Below are positions 45,016-55,792 of a stretch of 64,000 nucleotides of DNA, one piece after another. The notes under the pieces were generated by a model, which saw only the letters and a list, made by a program, of their open reading frames with translations, had not been told where the DNA came from and searched no databases. Made by a program: the position numbers and the translations under genes. The first letter of the stretch is position 1. Each line of letters opens with the position of its first letter. Where the stretch lies: positions 66,940,640 through 67,004,639 of the forward strand of contig JAVIAB010000101.1 of NCBI GenBank assembly GCA_032433765.1, written 5' to 3'. This DNA comes from Megaustenia siamemsis (taxonomy: Eukaryota; Mollusca; Gastropoda; Stylommatophora; Ariophantidae).

Positions 45016-45361
45016 TACAATCATGTCATATTTTACATTGTTAGTCAAGGCAGAAACATGCAATCTCTAACTACTTTCTTCAGTCTTTGTCTGCTAAAGA
45101 GTTAAAAGAGAACACTGTAATGTATATTTTATCTTCTGTCTCTGAATGGTATGTTAGGTACTCAAATTGACATACCTCAAGATCAGGCATCATGAGAAAA
45201 AAACTTCAAATGAGACTTCAACCAAATTTTGACCATGTGGCAAACATCTTTATTATTAATATAGTTATGCCAAACCAAACATTTTGTTTAGTAGCAAAAG
45301 TTGAAAGACATACGGTCAAAGTATCTGTGTGTCTTGTTAATACAATTACTGTTAGCAGACC

Positions 45362-46020
45362 TCATCATCATCATCATTGAGTGCCTTCTCCACAACGAAG
45401 GTTGGCTACCATAGATCGCTATTCTACTCAGTTTCTTGCTTTGATGGTGCAGGCTGTCATAGATTGACTTGTCCATCTTTTGATGTTACTCTTCCATGTT
45501 AGTCTTCGTCTGCCTCTGCCTCTTTTACCTTGTATTTTCCCTTCCTATATTACTTTTAGTAGGCTGTTGTGTCTTTCAACATGCCCTAAAAATTTCATTT
45601 GTCTTGTCTTAATTGTATTTAGTAGTTCTCTTTTTATTTTCAGTTGTTTTAAAACTTCATCGTTTGTTTTCTTTTCTTTCCATCCAATTCTACCTATTCT
45701 TCTATAAATCCACATTTCAAAGGCTTCAATTTTCTGTTCTGTTTTCTTGTCTAATGTCCATGTTTCTGCACCATACATAAATATTGAGAAGATGTAACAT
45801 TTTGCTATTCTTAGTTTCAGCCCTGCTGATATTTGTTTTGTTGTTAGTATATTTTTCATGGCATTAAAATTACTTTTTGCCATTACTATTCTTTTGTTTA
45901 TTTCAATTGTACATTTTCCATCATTGGTTATAGTATGTCTCAGGTAGTTGTAACTCTGGACTGTCTCCAGATGTATTCCCTCAACTGTGATATTTTCTTT
46001 GATGCTTTGTATATATTCTT
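45362..46020 (-). mobile_element. LINE-C copy with 112-residue open segment
   Basis: The minus strand encodes MAKSNFNAMKNILTTKQIS, FSIFMYGAETWTLDKKTE, IEAFEMWIYRRIGRIGW and MKFLGHVERHNSLLKVI, the cleanest LINE-C C-terminal sequence here, then the 3' end with (atg)n at the left (catcatcatcatcattgag). 5' truncated near 46020. Confidence 0.88.
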
Positions 46021-46024
46021 TAAT

Positions 46025-46345
46025 GCTTTGTCAGGAGTTAAGGGCCTAAGCATCTTCAAATGTTTTGACAAAAGATGAAGACAGCTGATCTAAGTATCCT
46101 CATATTATTTTAATGGAAGCTAAAGTTAACAGATCTATGTATCCTCTTTCTTTTTTTGAGGAGTTAAAGACAGCAGAATTATCCTCTTATATATTTTGAA
46201 CAGTTAAAGACAATAAATCTAAGTATCTTCATATATATTTTGCAAGAGTTAAAGACATCAGACTTAAGTATCCTCATACATATTTTGCACAGTTAAAGAC
46301 ATCAGACCTAAGTAGCCGCATACATATTTTGTAACAGTTAAAGAG
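46025..46345. repeat. tandem repeat, about 51-bp unit
   Basis: About five diverged copies of gttaaagacatcagacctaa followed by gtatcctcatacatattttg. Lies in intron 2 of ankyrin gene 2. Confidence 0.85.
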
Positions 46346-46614
46346 TAAATGGAAATGGTGAAGGGATATACACTGAGGAAGGTGGATAAATTTGATTAGT
46401 ATTTAACAAGGTGCCACACAATCAATATGCTACTGTTTTTGTATTCAAACTCCATTATCATGTGCAAGAAAAAAACATAATATTCCATCACACATGGAAC
46501 ACTTCTTTGTACAAGTACAGTGTTAATGAAAATAGAACAGTAGAACATGCACCAAAAAATACATAAGTGCACATAATTACATTTATTTAGACTACTATGT
46601 ATATAGTGGATACC

Positions 46615-46738
46615 CGACAGCTTAAACAAATGGCTTGGCAGAAGGTCAACAGCAGAAATTATAAATAACTGTCAAGATCAAAAGTTGTGGAGAGACATGA
46701 TCACCAACGCTAGCAGGCATGGTTCTTGATGATGATGT
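46615..46738 (+). mobile_element. LINE-D 3' end fragment
   Basis: aatggcttggcagaaggtca, agttgtggagagacatgatc and cttgatgatgatg match the LINE-D end at 62260-62360. Confidence 0.78.
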
Positions 46739-46739
46739 A

Positions 46740-47285
46740 TATCTTGGCATTAAATTAGATCAAGTATGTGAAACAAAGAAAGACACCAGAACCAACAGCA
46801 AAAGCAGCACCAAATTTTAAAAACCTGTACAAAAAGAAGAAAGAAGAAAGACTAAGAAAACAATCATACCATCTCCCAAAAAGAGATAGCGTTGTATAGA
46901 CAAAAGACTATAACTGCTGTACAAACAATATGGATAATATTTACTTACAGACGTTGTTTTACAAATTTAATTATAACAAATATTCTGACTCAAAGGTTAT
47001 TTATAAAGAATTTGTTTGTTTGTTGGTAGGATCAATATCACTGCATACCAGATGAATCCATAGGTGCTCCGATATGTCCCTTAAACAATCCAAGGAGATT
47101 TCTGGCCCATGTGCAAGAACTGTAGCACTCCCTGGAGTCCATGTACAGATAGGTTTCTGTTGGTAATTTCACCCAGTGACCATATTCACTCATTTATTCT
47201 CTACTTATGGCCCACTCTTTAGATTTTAACTGCCTATGGTTCTTTATAAAAACAATTATGTTATCTTATGCAACAAATCTATGTC
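46740..47285. other. intron sequence, nothing recognised
   Basis: No gene or repeat match. Confidence 0.4.
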
Positions 47286-47289
47286 AATA

Positions 47290-47750
47290 GAAATGAGAAA
47301 GAAAGTTATTCTGTGCTATATAGAACCAATTCTGACCTATGGAAGCGAATCATGGACAGTAGACAAACAAATGAAAAGATGATTAGAGGCCATAGAGATG
47401 GGATTTCTCAGAAGAATGTTGAAAGTTCCCTGGACAGATAAAAAGACAAATGAGGAAGTTCTCAAAGAGACCAACACAAAAATGCAGCTCCTAAAAAACA
47501 TCAGAAAGAAATGATCAACATTTTGAGAAACACATGAGAAGAGGAAAGTTGGAATACTTGGTTACAACTGGCAAAATAAAAGGAAGGAGAGATTGTGGAT
47601 GAGAAAGAGAAAAAAATACTGGATAGCTTGGTGTCATGGCATGGAAAACAGTCAACAACAGAAATGATACGAACACTGTAGATAGAAGATTGTGGAAGGA
47701 CATGATCGCCTACGTCAACTGGTGCGGCACATGATGATGATGATGGCTCT
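47290..47750 (+). mobile_element. LINE-D copy, 3' half
   Basis: Translation gives ILTYGSESWTVDKQMKR, a stop, LEAIEMGFLRRMLKVPWTDK and KTNEEVLKETN, then a frame change and a tail ending acatgatgatgatgatgg. The 'YG.E.WT' and 'E.W..R.....W' pattern matches the LINE C-terminal tail region. Inactive. Confidence 0.78.
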
Positions 47751-48280
47751 TTAGTGTTAATAAGTGCACATGCGAACGCCTGTTTATTGCCATTATTCAA
47801 GAGGGCAAGAGATCGGATCTCAATGCCCAAGTTTCAGGGAGGGTGACATCATAAAGAAACCACAGATTAATTTTTTCTTATTTTTGAAACTAAATTTTAA
47901 AATCTAAGAATAGCAAAATGTTATATCTTCTCAACATTCCTTATCTGGTGCAGAAACATAGACACTTGACAAGAAAACAGAACAGAGAATTGAAGCCTTT
48001 GAAATGTGGATTTGTAGAAGAATAGGTAGAATTGGATGAAAAGAAAAGAAAACAAACGATGAAGCCTTAAAACAACTAAAAATGAAAAGAGAACCACTGA
48101 ACACAATTTAAACAAGACAAATGCAATTTTTGGGCCATGTTAAATGACACAACAGCCTATTAAAAGTATTAAAAGTAATTTTCCTCACATTCAGCTTTAC
48201 TGCAGCTTCGCATTTTTATGCCTTAACCCTTTATTAAAAGTAATCTTGGAGGGGAAAATACAAGGTAAAAGAGGCAGAGG

Positions 48281-48294
48281 CTGGCCAAGACTAA
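48281..48294 (+). repeat. target-site duplication (Penelope-like), left
   Basis: ctggccaagactaa is repeated exactly at 49171-49184. Confidence 0.9.
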
Positions 48295-49170
48295 GACTAT
48301 TTTTATGCCATCATATGCCAACGATGCCACATGACCTATATTGGTGAGTCTGGGAGAAGATTAGCGGAAAGATTTTGTGAACATCTACGTGATGTCCAAC
48401 AAAATACTGGTACTCCGGTATCTTCCCACTTCAACTCCCCTGATCACAAGGGCAAAGACGGCATCCGTGTCACTGGTATTGTCCTTTGTCACTCTGGCGA
48501 CCGCAGCCGCTATACTTTGGAAAATCGCCTTATAGTCCAGTATGGTTCGCTGACCCCGCTGAGGTATGAATGTATCACACTCATACGCATAGTTTCTTTT
48601 TGCTTGCTCCTTCCCTTTTGAATAGCCTTCTCTACTACACATATTTGGGTTCTTTGGTCTACTTACTATGCCATGCTTTTTATAGTTCTTCTCCTCTAGT
48701 CCCTTATGAGACACTTCGGTTTTCTCCTCTATAATTTTTTTCTGTGCTTCTTACCCCTCATTTATTTTTACTGTACCCCACTCTCAGACATCTCACTCTT
48801 AGCGTCTTTTTACACCTGTTAGTCTACTATTCGATTCTTTCTCCTTTGTGTTTGCACACTGACCCCTGTGTTAACTCCTCTGGTTCTGTTTACATTTACG
48901 CACTTTTTGGCACGATTTTTGACGTTCACGACAGCCGCACTTGGTTACGATTTTATTTTGGATTTCACAGGATAGTTTTATTTATTGTTGTTGCTTTCTT
49001 TAACACATTTCGATTGTTTTTGTTTTGGTTGTTTCGTTATCAGTTTTGTGTGTGTGTTTTTATTGTTTGTTCCTGATGAAGGCCTATTGAGCCGAAACGT
49101 TGTTTAGTCTGTGTCGTCCACTTGTCACGTAAAGCTTCTTACATACCATTTTTTAATTTTTTTATTTTTC
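48295..49170 (+). mobile_element. Penelope-like element, 5'-truncated, with GIY-YIG nuclease
   Basis: An 876-bp insertion into LINE-C bracketed by a 14-bp target-site duplication. It contains the C-terminal nuclease domain followed by a 3' region with gatgaaggcctattgagccg and tgtcgtccacttgtcacgta. The reverse transcriptase part is missing. Confidence 0.92.
48331..48621 (+). CDS. GIY-YIG endonuclease domain (Penelope-like)
   Basis: Encodes TYIGESGRRLAERFCEHLRD, matching the YIG-ESGR-L-DR--EHL block of the Penelope-type GIY-YIG domain (Arg and His positions of the catalytic part), followed by PVSSHFNSPDHKG and a distal Glu in TLENRLIVQYGSL. Known role of the family: cutting target DNA for target-primed reverse transcription. 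The catalytic order looks complete but the leading GIY part is out of this frame, and the flanking reverse transcriptase is absent, so it is a fragment. Confidence 0.85.
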   Translation: MTYIGESGRRLAERFCEHLRDVQQNTGTPVSSHFNSPDHKGKDGIRVTGIVLCHSGDRSRYTLENRLIVQYGSLTPLRYECITLIRIVSFCLLLPF

Positions 49171-49322
49171 CTGGCCAAGACTAACAAGGACGAATAATAT
49201 TGAAAGATGGACAAGTCAGCCTATGACAACCTGCACCATCAAAGCAAGCGACAGAGCAGAATGGCGCTCTATGGTAGCCAACCTTCATTGCGGAGATGGC
49301 GCTCGATGATGATGATGATTTT

Positions 49323-49609
49323 TAAAAAATCACCACTACTGCTTGTGGGCAAACCTGGGTCCTTACTGTCCTGAGGTTGATGTGGTGCCTCTGGACTACC
49401 AAGTCCCCATAAAGAATTAGTCTTATATGATTTAACTCAGTTTGCATTATTTCCAACAAAAAAGAAAGTAATATGCTCTATAGAAAATTGAATACACAAA
49501 ACACCTTCACGAACCAATTTAAAAAGCAGGTTTTATTGTTTATTATTCTTTCCATTATTCAAGAATATATTTGTCCATCTATGTCATTCTTTTTACAAAT
49601 GTTTTTCAG
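49323..49609. other. intron sequence before exon 3
   Basis: No repeat match; ends in the acceptor of the terminal exon. Confidence 0.4.
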
Positions 49610-49811
49610 GTCAACACTCATCAACATAACTGATAACAAGAATGATGAAATCTTCAAGAAAACTCAGAACAGTGGATCTGGTACTAGCTTAAACAATAAT
49701 TGTCCTGAAGTAGTTGCCTCTGGAGATCTTGTTCATCATAATAAAATTGCTACATATAATAATGATAATAACAATCACAATGTTGATGATGATAACAGCC
49801 AAAATATGTAA
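49610..49811 (+). CDS. ankyrin gene 2, terminal exon 3
   Basis: Acceptor atgtttttcag, then STLINITDNKNDEIFKKTQ, a LNNNCPEVVASGDLVHHNKIA block and the acidic end VDDDNSQNM before TAA. Aligns with the gene 1 tail (19463-19661), including conserved HHNK. If exon 2 is used it would be read out of frame, so the exon may be relic or reached by another splice form. Confidence 0.6.
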
Positions 49812-50029
49812 TGCACACAAAAAACACATATTTCTGTTTTGTTTTCCTCTCTGATTTTTTTTTTTTTTTTACAATTTTAAATCATGATGCTAAAAATATT
49901 TTTTTTATAAAATGAAGCATTTTAAGATTATTCTTATTATAATATATATATTATATAATAAATATATCTTATATATATTAAAATTATCATTTAATTTTAA
50001 TTTCTCTCTCTCTCTCTCTCTGCGTTCAG

Positions 50030-50360
50030 GACTCAATCAGAGTAAGGATTCCAGACTCTCATATGAAGTCAGCTGTCAGGCTAAGTGTGTTGATCGCCCC
50101 CACAGACAGAACATCATTATTAGAGTCTGTCAGATCCACTCTGACTGAACACCCGTTAATACGTTGCACTGTGTTCTGCGCCAGTGGCCCAGTGCATCCG
50201 ATTTCAGCCAGCATTTTATTCGGGTTTGCTTTCCCTAGCCTTTGATTGTCCCCAATCTTCCTGCAAGGCAGCAGATGATCTTTTCTGTAGGGGGATTCTG
50301 CCCTTAGATGGTAGGCCCTCCCAGGTTTACGAGCACCATCTGCCCGAGTCACTAGAGGTG
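50030..50360 (-). repeat. repeat D with conserved 97-codon open frame
   Basis: On the minus strand (50059-50352) it reads MTRADGARKPGRAYHLRAES, LLPCRKIGDNQRLGKANPNK, then LAEIGCTGPLAQNTVQRING. The same open frame is at 58487-58780; a third DNA copy is at 21690-22085. No domain is recognised; it may be part of an unclassified transposon. The frame being open in two near-identical arms proves little. Confidence 0.7.
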
Positions 50361-50384
50361 ACTAACACAGACACGGACACACAA

Positions 50385-51065
50385 AGATGTGAGATGTGAC
50401 TAACACAGACATACACACACAAAGATGTGAGATGTGACTAACACATACATGCACACACAAAGATATGAGATGTGACTAATGCAGACATGCACACAACGAT
50501 ACGAGGCATGACTAACACTGACACACATCAAGATATATGACACATGACTAACAAACATGCACATAAAGATATGAGATATAACTGACATTGACATGCACAC
50601 ACAAAGATATGACACATGCCTAACATAGACATTCACACAAAGATAAGAGAAATGACTAACATAGATATGCACACACAAAGATATGAGATGGGACTAACAT
50701 AGCCATGCACACACAAGGATATGAGATGTGACAAACACAGACATGCACACACAAAGATATGACTAACATAAACATGCACACAAAGATTTGAGATATCACT
50801 AACCCAGACATGCACACACAAAGATATGACATATGACTAACACTGGTACACACTAAGATATGAGATATGACTAAACACAGACACACATAAAGATATGAGA
50901 CATGATTAACACGGACACACCGAGATATGAGATATGACTAACATGACACACACCAAGATATGAGCCATGGCCAGCACACACAAGCTAAGATATAAGCCAT
51001 GGCTAGGACAGAAACACGGCAAGATATGAGCCATGGCTTCACTAAAAAACACCAAAAAATGAACC
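50385..51065. repeat. minisatellite of about 40 bp, left arm
   Basis: Units of gactaacacagacatgcaca plus cacaaagatatgagatat, diverged from each other; the right arm carries the same array at 57770-58475. A 13-base difference and a few substitutions separate the arms. The cysteine-rich open frames across it are artefacts of a TG/CA-rich repeat. Confidence 0.93.
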
Positions 51066-51069
51066 ATGT

Positions 51070-52608
51070 CTAGCACAGAAACACATTAAAGTGTCCATAT
51101 GCTTGGGCTTGTTGTAGTCGGCAGACTCTTCTGAACGTGGGAATCACAGGTTTCGTTAAACAGTTGTCCGGAGATTTGAGAGTGCAGTCTGACCCATAGA
51201 ACGTTCTCTTGCATGTACAGATTCCCGATCGACTGTTGACAGGTGTCGTTGAAACAGTTGTCCAGACATTTGAGAGTACATATGATGTCACAGCCATCAG
51301 AACACATCTGTTCGCACTGTAGCCCAAAATTACCATCTGGACAAGTGTCATTACAGGTATAGCCAAGATGTTTACATTGTAGGCATTTTCCAGATTTTTC
51401 CTCAAATAAAGGACAGACAATAAGACAAGACCCGGAACAGTCGTGTCCATAGATCCCATGTGAACAGTAGCCGTGACAAGTACCGATGATGACATTGCAG
51501 CCTTTACTACACCCACTACACACTGCACAAAACGACAAGAACGCTCGTCCAGACAATATGTGTCTGTAAATGTTTGCACCTCACATACCGTCAGTGCACT
51601 GTCGGTCTGCGAAATGGTCGGTGAGAACTCAATCTTAATGTGTGCCATTGACGTTTGTGTTTTGACTACAATAGTGTTCATAGATAAATTAGGGTAGGAT
51701 ATATCATTATACTGGAACACTACTCCGCCACTGTCAGAGAAAGCCTTTAGAGTGGCATTCTTTATCCGAATCATAGTGCTAGGTTGATGATAGATTCGAA
51801 TGATGTGAGTCTTCTGGGGCGTTGCAAAGTTCAGATACCAGTAAATAGAATTGGTTCCACTTCTCCATTGTGTGTGTGTGCAGTCATTGTCATAGAGATT
51901 GGTCTTTGTTTTGCTATTAACTGCGGCCTCTGGTCCACATCCGTCTCCTGTATAACAAGCATCACATGTTTTGTGCATTAAATCGGTCTGGTTTGTGTTC
52001 TGTTTGAGAGCCAGTTTCCGACCCCCGCCAATGTAGTTGGAGCAGACACCTGCAACTATCGCCCTTTCAATCCGTAACTTGTTGATCAGACCAGCCCCAG
52101 GGCAGAAGACATCAATCTCGTGCGGACTAACTACAAACCTTGATACATTGTTACATGAGGCAGAACCATTCAGTTTTACCGTGAAACTGTCCGGATATTT
52201 TAAGTCATCCGCACAAATCCCAAACCAGGAGCACGGCAAAGACCGATTGAGAGTTGCCCCAACCGATGCAGAATCCGTGTCCGGACCACATGAGGTGTCG
52301 CTGCCATCAAACAGGAAAGTAGGTTCAGACTTTTGGGCATACCTGCAAATAAAATCCAAGTACTGACACTGGGGTGCGAAAACCCCGTGCTGACAACTGT
52401 CATTGTCTGGGCATGTCCCTGTAGTCCTGTCACAAACTAAGCCACTATAGCAGTGACACTGTAACGTACAATTCGCCCAAAACAAACCGGCTGCACAAGT
52501 AAGGTCATTAGCTTCCATTGTTGCTAACGAAGCCAGCGAACAAAGACTTGATCCACAGCGATGGCCAACGAACTGTGCACACACATCTATCACCAAACCC
52601 GTGTCCAC
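51070..52608 (-). pseudogene. EGF/galactose-binding-like receptor gene, left copy (frame-shifted)
   Basis: The minus-strand frame has, in order: EGF-like cysteines (CAAGLFWANCTLQCHCYSG, CPDNDSCQHGVFAPQCQY), a galactose-binding-like region (LFDGSDTSC; CSWFGI; NDCTHTQW..YWYLNFATPQKTHI; IRIYHQPS), and a CEVQTF end. The frame then slips near 51520-51535 to one with EGF spacing (CSGCSKGCN, CHGYCSHGIYGHDCSGSC, CPDGNFGLQCEQMC) and slips back near 51222-51245 (CTCKRTFYGSDC). Proteins with this plan are molluscan multiple-EGF receptors. No membrane segment is visible after the last EGF. The same frame changes are in the right copy, so they predate the duplication. The N-terminal signal peptide cannot be fixed; a frame with VYLILLENFTLSVA at 52640 may be part of it. 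Confidence 0.72.
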
Positions 52609-52609
52609 A

Positions 52610-52830
52610 TTTAAAAAAAATCCGCCATCTCACTGTGGCAACAGACAGCGTGAAATTCTCCAATAGAATGAGATAAACCGTTGGAGACAAGGAAAGTCAA
52701 CATTGTTTACATGGCTTGGACGCAAGAAGCCTAATTTTAATTTTAATGTAGTTTTCCTAGAATCTTCCAGTTGGAACTACAATCTTTTATTATGCAACTA
52801 TTTTAGAAGTAAGCAACCAAAAAAATCACT
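52610..52830. other. short interval upstream of the left receptor copy
   Basis: Contains a possible signal-peptide-like frame on the minus strand; otherwise nothing recognised. Confidence 0.35.
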
Positions 52831-52834
52831 TTCA

Positions 52835-53375
52835 TCATCACTGAGTGCCATCTCTGCATCGAAGGCTGACTGCCATTGAGCACCATTCCGCTCTGTCTCT
52901 TGCTTTGATGGTGCAGGTTGTCATAGGCTGACTTGTCCATCTTTTAATGTTGCTTGTCCACATTAGTCTTGGACTGCCTCTGCCTCTTTTACCTTGTATT
53001 TTCCTTTCCCAGATTACTTTTAGTAAGCTGTTGTGGCTTTTAGCATGTCATTAGAATCTCATTTGTCTTGTTTGAATTGCATTCAATAGGTATCTTTTCA
53101 TTTTTAGTTGTTTTAAGACTTCATTGTTTGATTTCTTTTTCTTTCCATCCATTTCCACCTATTCTTCTATATATCCACATTTCAAAGGCTTCAATTTTCA
53201 GTTCTGTTTTCTTGTCTAATGTCCATGTTTCTGCACTATACAGGACTGTTGAGAAGATATAACATTTTGCTAATCTTATTTTTAGCCCTGGAGTTATTTG
53301 TTTTGATGTTAGTATATTTTTCATGGCATTAAAATTACTTTTTTGCCATTTCTATTCTTTTGTTTAAATCATTCT
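52835..53375 (-). mobile_element. LINE-C copy
   Basis: Minus strand: MKNILTSKQITPGLKIRLAK, FSTVLYSAETWTLDKKTELK and IEAFEMWIYRRIGGNGWKEK; the 3' end at the left (catcatcactgagtgcca) has the complement of the (atg)n tail. One stop and some indels. Confidence 0.85.
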
Positions 53376-53379
53376 GCCA

Positions 53380-53435
53380 CCAATCATTATCACTATAATC
53401 AAGAACCATGCTCGCTGGCATAGACAAGGACATAT
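53380..53435 (-). mobile_element. LINE-D 3' end remnant
   Basis: atcaagaaccatgctcgctg is the complement of the end of LINE-D (agcaggcatggttcttgat, 46719-46738). Very short. Confidence 0.5.
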
Positions 53436-53980
53436 TTTTTTTCTACATTTATTCATCACTTCTACTATCTACTGTGTAATTTTTTTAATCAACTAGTATT
53501 TTCTCTGTTTATCTCTTCTGTCTATTCTACCCCGGATTTTTCTAGCTCTCACAAAATACTCCAGCTGCTCCCTTCTGATTATTGCAAAATAATGGCGATT
53601 GTTTCCTCCTGATATTGATAACGAGCAATTGTGTTTCTTTTTAATTTGCAATTTTTTCATTACTTTCATTATCCTTTTTAGATGTCCAAAGTATTACTAT
53701 AATTTTTCTACAAAGCTACAATTCTCTGGCTTTCAAAGAAAGTTTTGTCTCTAGCATAATATGGTTCTGAATTATATGGCTATCTATCCAGAGTCTTTCT
53801 AAGCAGAAGATGACACATAGGTCAAAGAGTTCTAGACTACCTCCGATGGTATTTGTTATCAAGCATCAGACTTTTCACAGGGCCTGTGTGGGTAAATAAA
53901 TAAGAGTAAATAACACATTTGATTAGAAAATCCTGAACGTTGTATTCATCCTTAGTAATGTTGATTCCCATATATTATAA
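53436..53980. other. unassigned AT-rich sequence
   Basis: No gene or repeat match. Confidence 0.4.
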
Positions 53981-53984
53981 ATAT

Positions 53985-54990
53985 ATTTTTTGAAAATCAT
54001 TGCTGCCTACACTATTATGATTCTAATTTCTTGCTTTTTGTTTCCTTCATGATCTATGAAGCTTCCAGGATATACAAAGTGATCTACTTCTACCACTGCT
54101 TTTGCTTCTAAGTATATTTTTCTTCTGGACAAATTTGGTTTTTCATTGCTTTTGTCTTTTCTTCATTGATCTCAAGTCCTTCTTTTATACCATTTTAACC
54201 ATTGAAGGCTATGTATAAAAGTGTTCCTTGTTGCAGTTTCCTCATATTCCAAGTCCGACTTGTTGCACAAAATACTGAATTAGGTGCTCTGTGCATACCG
54301 TGAGCTGTGTGTTTCATCCGCTTTTGATCATGTTTCGATATTCCAATTGTTTACAATGAATGATGATATCATATGGCAGGGAAAAGTTGGCTGTGATCAC
54401 TTTCTGTGTGGTTATGCCTTATGTCTTTTGGCATGTGCTGAGACTACTATGATGGGGACTACAGCTACCTTTCTTTGTTTGGGAGATGAGAGTAATTTGG
54501 ATGATTCCACTGGTATGGGCAGTAGAGCAATTATGGATTTTAATTCGTTTGCAGTGATACCGGTGCCTTTCATAACCAAAGAACCTTTTTTTATATCTAT
54601 TTTTGACAAAGCATTTGTTTTTTCTTGCACCATAATCACATTGCTATTGATAAGAACTATGTCGTTGGCAAAATCAAGGTCCCCATTTTGTGATCCTTAT
54701 GTCTATTCAACGTCTTTGTTCCCTGTACAGCATTTCTGAATTATGAAGTCAGTGGCAATTCCAAATAGCAAGGGAGATAAAATTCCTTCTGGTTTTACTC
54801 CGGTATCAATTTGAAACCATTTGCTCAATCTTGCCACAGCGTAAACATGTCATAACTAAACTCTATAGTACATTTTAAAATGATGTTTACTTATTTTCAT
54901 TTGTGAAGCTAAGGGTGATATTTTTTCTATTTTTTTAAAGATATCTATGTCAAAAAATGTCATCTTGCTATGCACCATCGTTCTAAAGAG
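53985..54990 (-). mobile_element. LINE-B copy, RT region, interrupted by element C
   Basis: Minus-strand translation with stops gives GSFIDHEGNKKQEIRI (compare GSHIDREGDTSKEIRI in the 31112 copy), EINEEKTKAM, DLDFANDIVLINSNVI (FADD box mutated to FAND) and an IDTGVKPEGILSPLLF block. Element C and about 60 further bases lie between the two coding parts. The Asp to Asn change in the catalytic box rules out activity. Confidence 0.75.
54255..54585 (+). mobile_element. element C, second copy
   Basis: Matches 33720-34051 in order and orientation (aattaggtgctctgtgcata, tttacaatgaatgatgatat, tgctgagactactatgatgg, tgcagtgataccggtgcc). It sits inside the LINE-B copy; I could not fix its target-site duplication. 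Confidence 0.85.
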
Positions 54991-55545
54991 ATCTGCCCAA
55001 TAATACTCGTATAATAGTGTTAAAGAGTAAAGACAATAATGAGAGTTGTCTCACTTGTTAGGCAGGGGAGATTAGAGATGGATGTATAATGGAAGTTGTC
55101 TCACTTGAGTAGAGACTGATTTTTTTTTTAGTATTACTTTGAGAGCTTATAAGAAAGCGTGGATCTTTAGGAATTATGTGGACAAAGATAAAAGCTTATA
55201 AATGTAGGGTTTCGATAGATGACTTTAGAGGTTGACAGAGCTCCCAGGGACAACTGTAGAAGTGATAGAAATGAGCTGTTGGTAAGTGGAAATGTCACCA
55301 CCAGGCCCCAAAGATGATAGTACAATAATGGAAGGATTCAAATTGACAGAAGTAGAGATGCAGTGAACACTGAGTTTAGTATTCATATAGTGAGTATTGT
55401 GCTTGAGACATATGAGAAGTGGCTTGATTAGCAAAGCCATAGAAATGTTAACAGTAAAGACAGTAGTGGTTTAGGCTGTGTAGTGTAATGTATAACGTAG
55501 AAATAAAAGCTATTAGGTGAGAAATGAAACTAAAGTCAATAGTGA
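54990..55545. other. unassigned sequence
   Basis: Two copies of gttgtctcact at 55046 and 55096 hint at a small duplication. No gene. Confidence 0.4.
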
Positions 55546-55547
55546 CG

Positions 55548-55792
55548 GGTCTCTCTCTCTCTTTCTGACTCACTCACTCTCTGTGTTTCACTCTCTCTCT
55601 CTTTCTGTCTCACTCACTCTCTGTGTTTTGCACTCTCTCTCTGTCTCACTCATTCTCTGTGTTTCACTCTCTCTTTCTGTCTCATTCTCTTGCTGTCTCA
55701 CTCATTCTCTGTGTTTCACTTTCTCTCTCTCTGTCTCACTCATTCTCTGTGTTTCACTTTCTCTCTCTCTGTCTCACTCACTCTCTGTGTAG
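55548..55792. repeat. CT-rich tandem repeat (tcactctctgtgtttcactc)
   Basis: Five or six units of ctctctctctttctgtctca ctcattctctgtgtttcact type. The long frame through it (SLSVSLTLCV) is spurious. Confidence 0.95.

Larger units (their letters stand above)
47885..49322 (+). mobile_element. LINE-C copy split by a Penelope-like element
   Basis: Pieces 47885-48294 and 49171-49322 are collinear: gcaaaatgttatatcttctc..FEMW-like segment..ttgggccatgttaaatg, then tggacaagtcagcctatgac..cggagatggcgctcgatgatg. A short extra stretch (48180-48235) with a duplicated tattaaaagta lies between LINE-C motifs, evidence of a second small insertion. Confidence 0.82.
44493..49609 (+). other. intron 2 of ankyrin gene 2
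   Basis: Donor gtatgtacc, acceptor aaatgtttttcag. It is filled with SINE-1, LINE-C, LINE-D and Penelope-like insertions and a small tandem repeat. Confidence 0.65.
50003..52373 (-). repeat. left arm of a 2.4 kb inverted duplication
   Basis: The reverse complement of 56457-58834: the CT run at 50003-50023, repeat D, the AT/CA minisatellite and the receptor-like gene occur in opposite order at the right. Identity is high (estimated by eye well above 95%). The arms stop within ccagtgtcag next to unlike sequence (left gcacc, right tcaga). Confidence 0.93.

Noticed and set aside
48744..49076. 110-codon frame after the GIY-YIG domain
   Set aside because: Falls in the Penelope-like 3' region, T-rich, with no match to the domain order.
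50400..50886. Cysteine-rich repeated frames (CVHVYVSHISYLCV)
   Set aside because: TG/CA-rich minisatellite in the inverted duplication arms; the mirror frames at 57944-58439 arise the same way.
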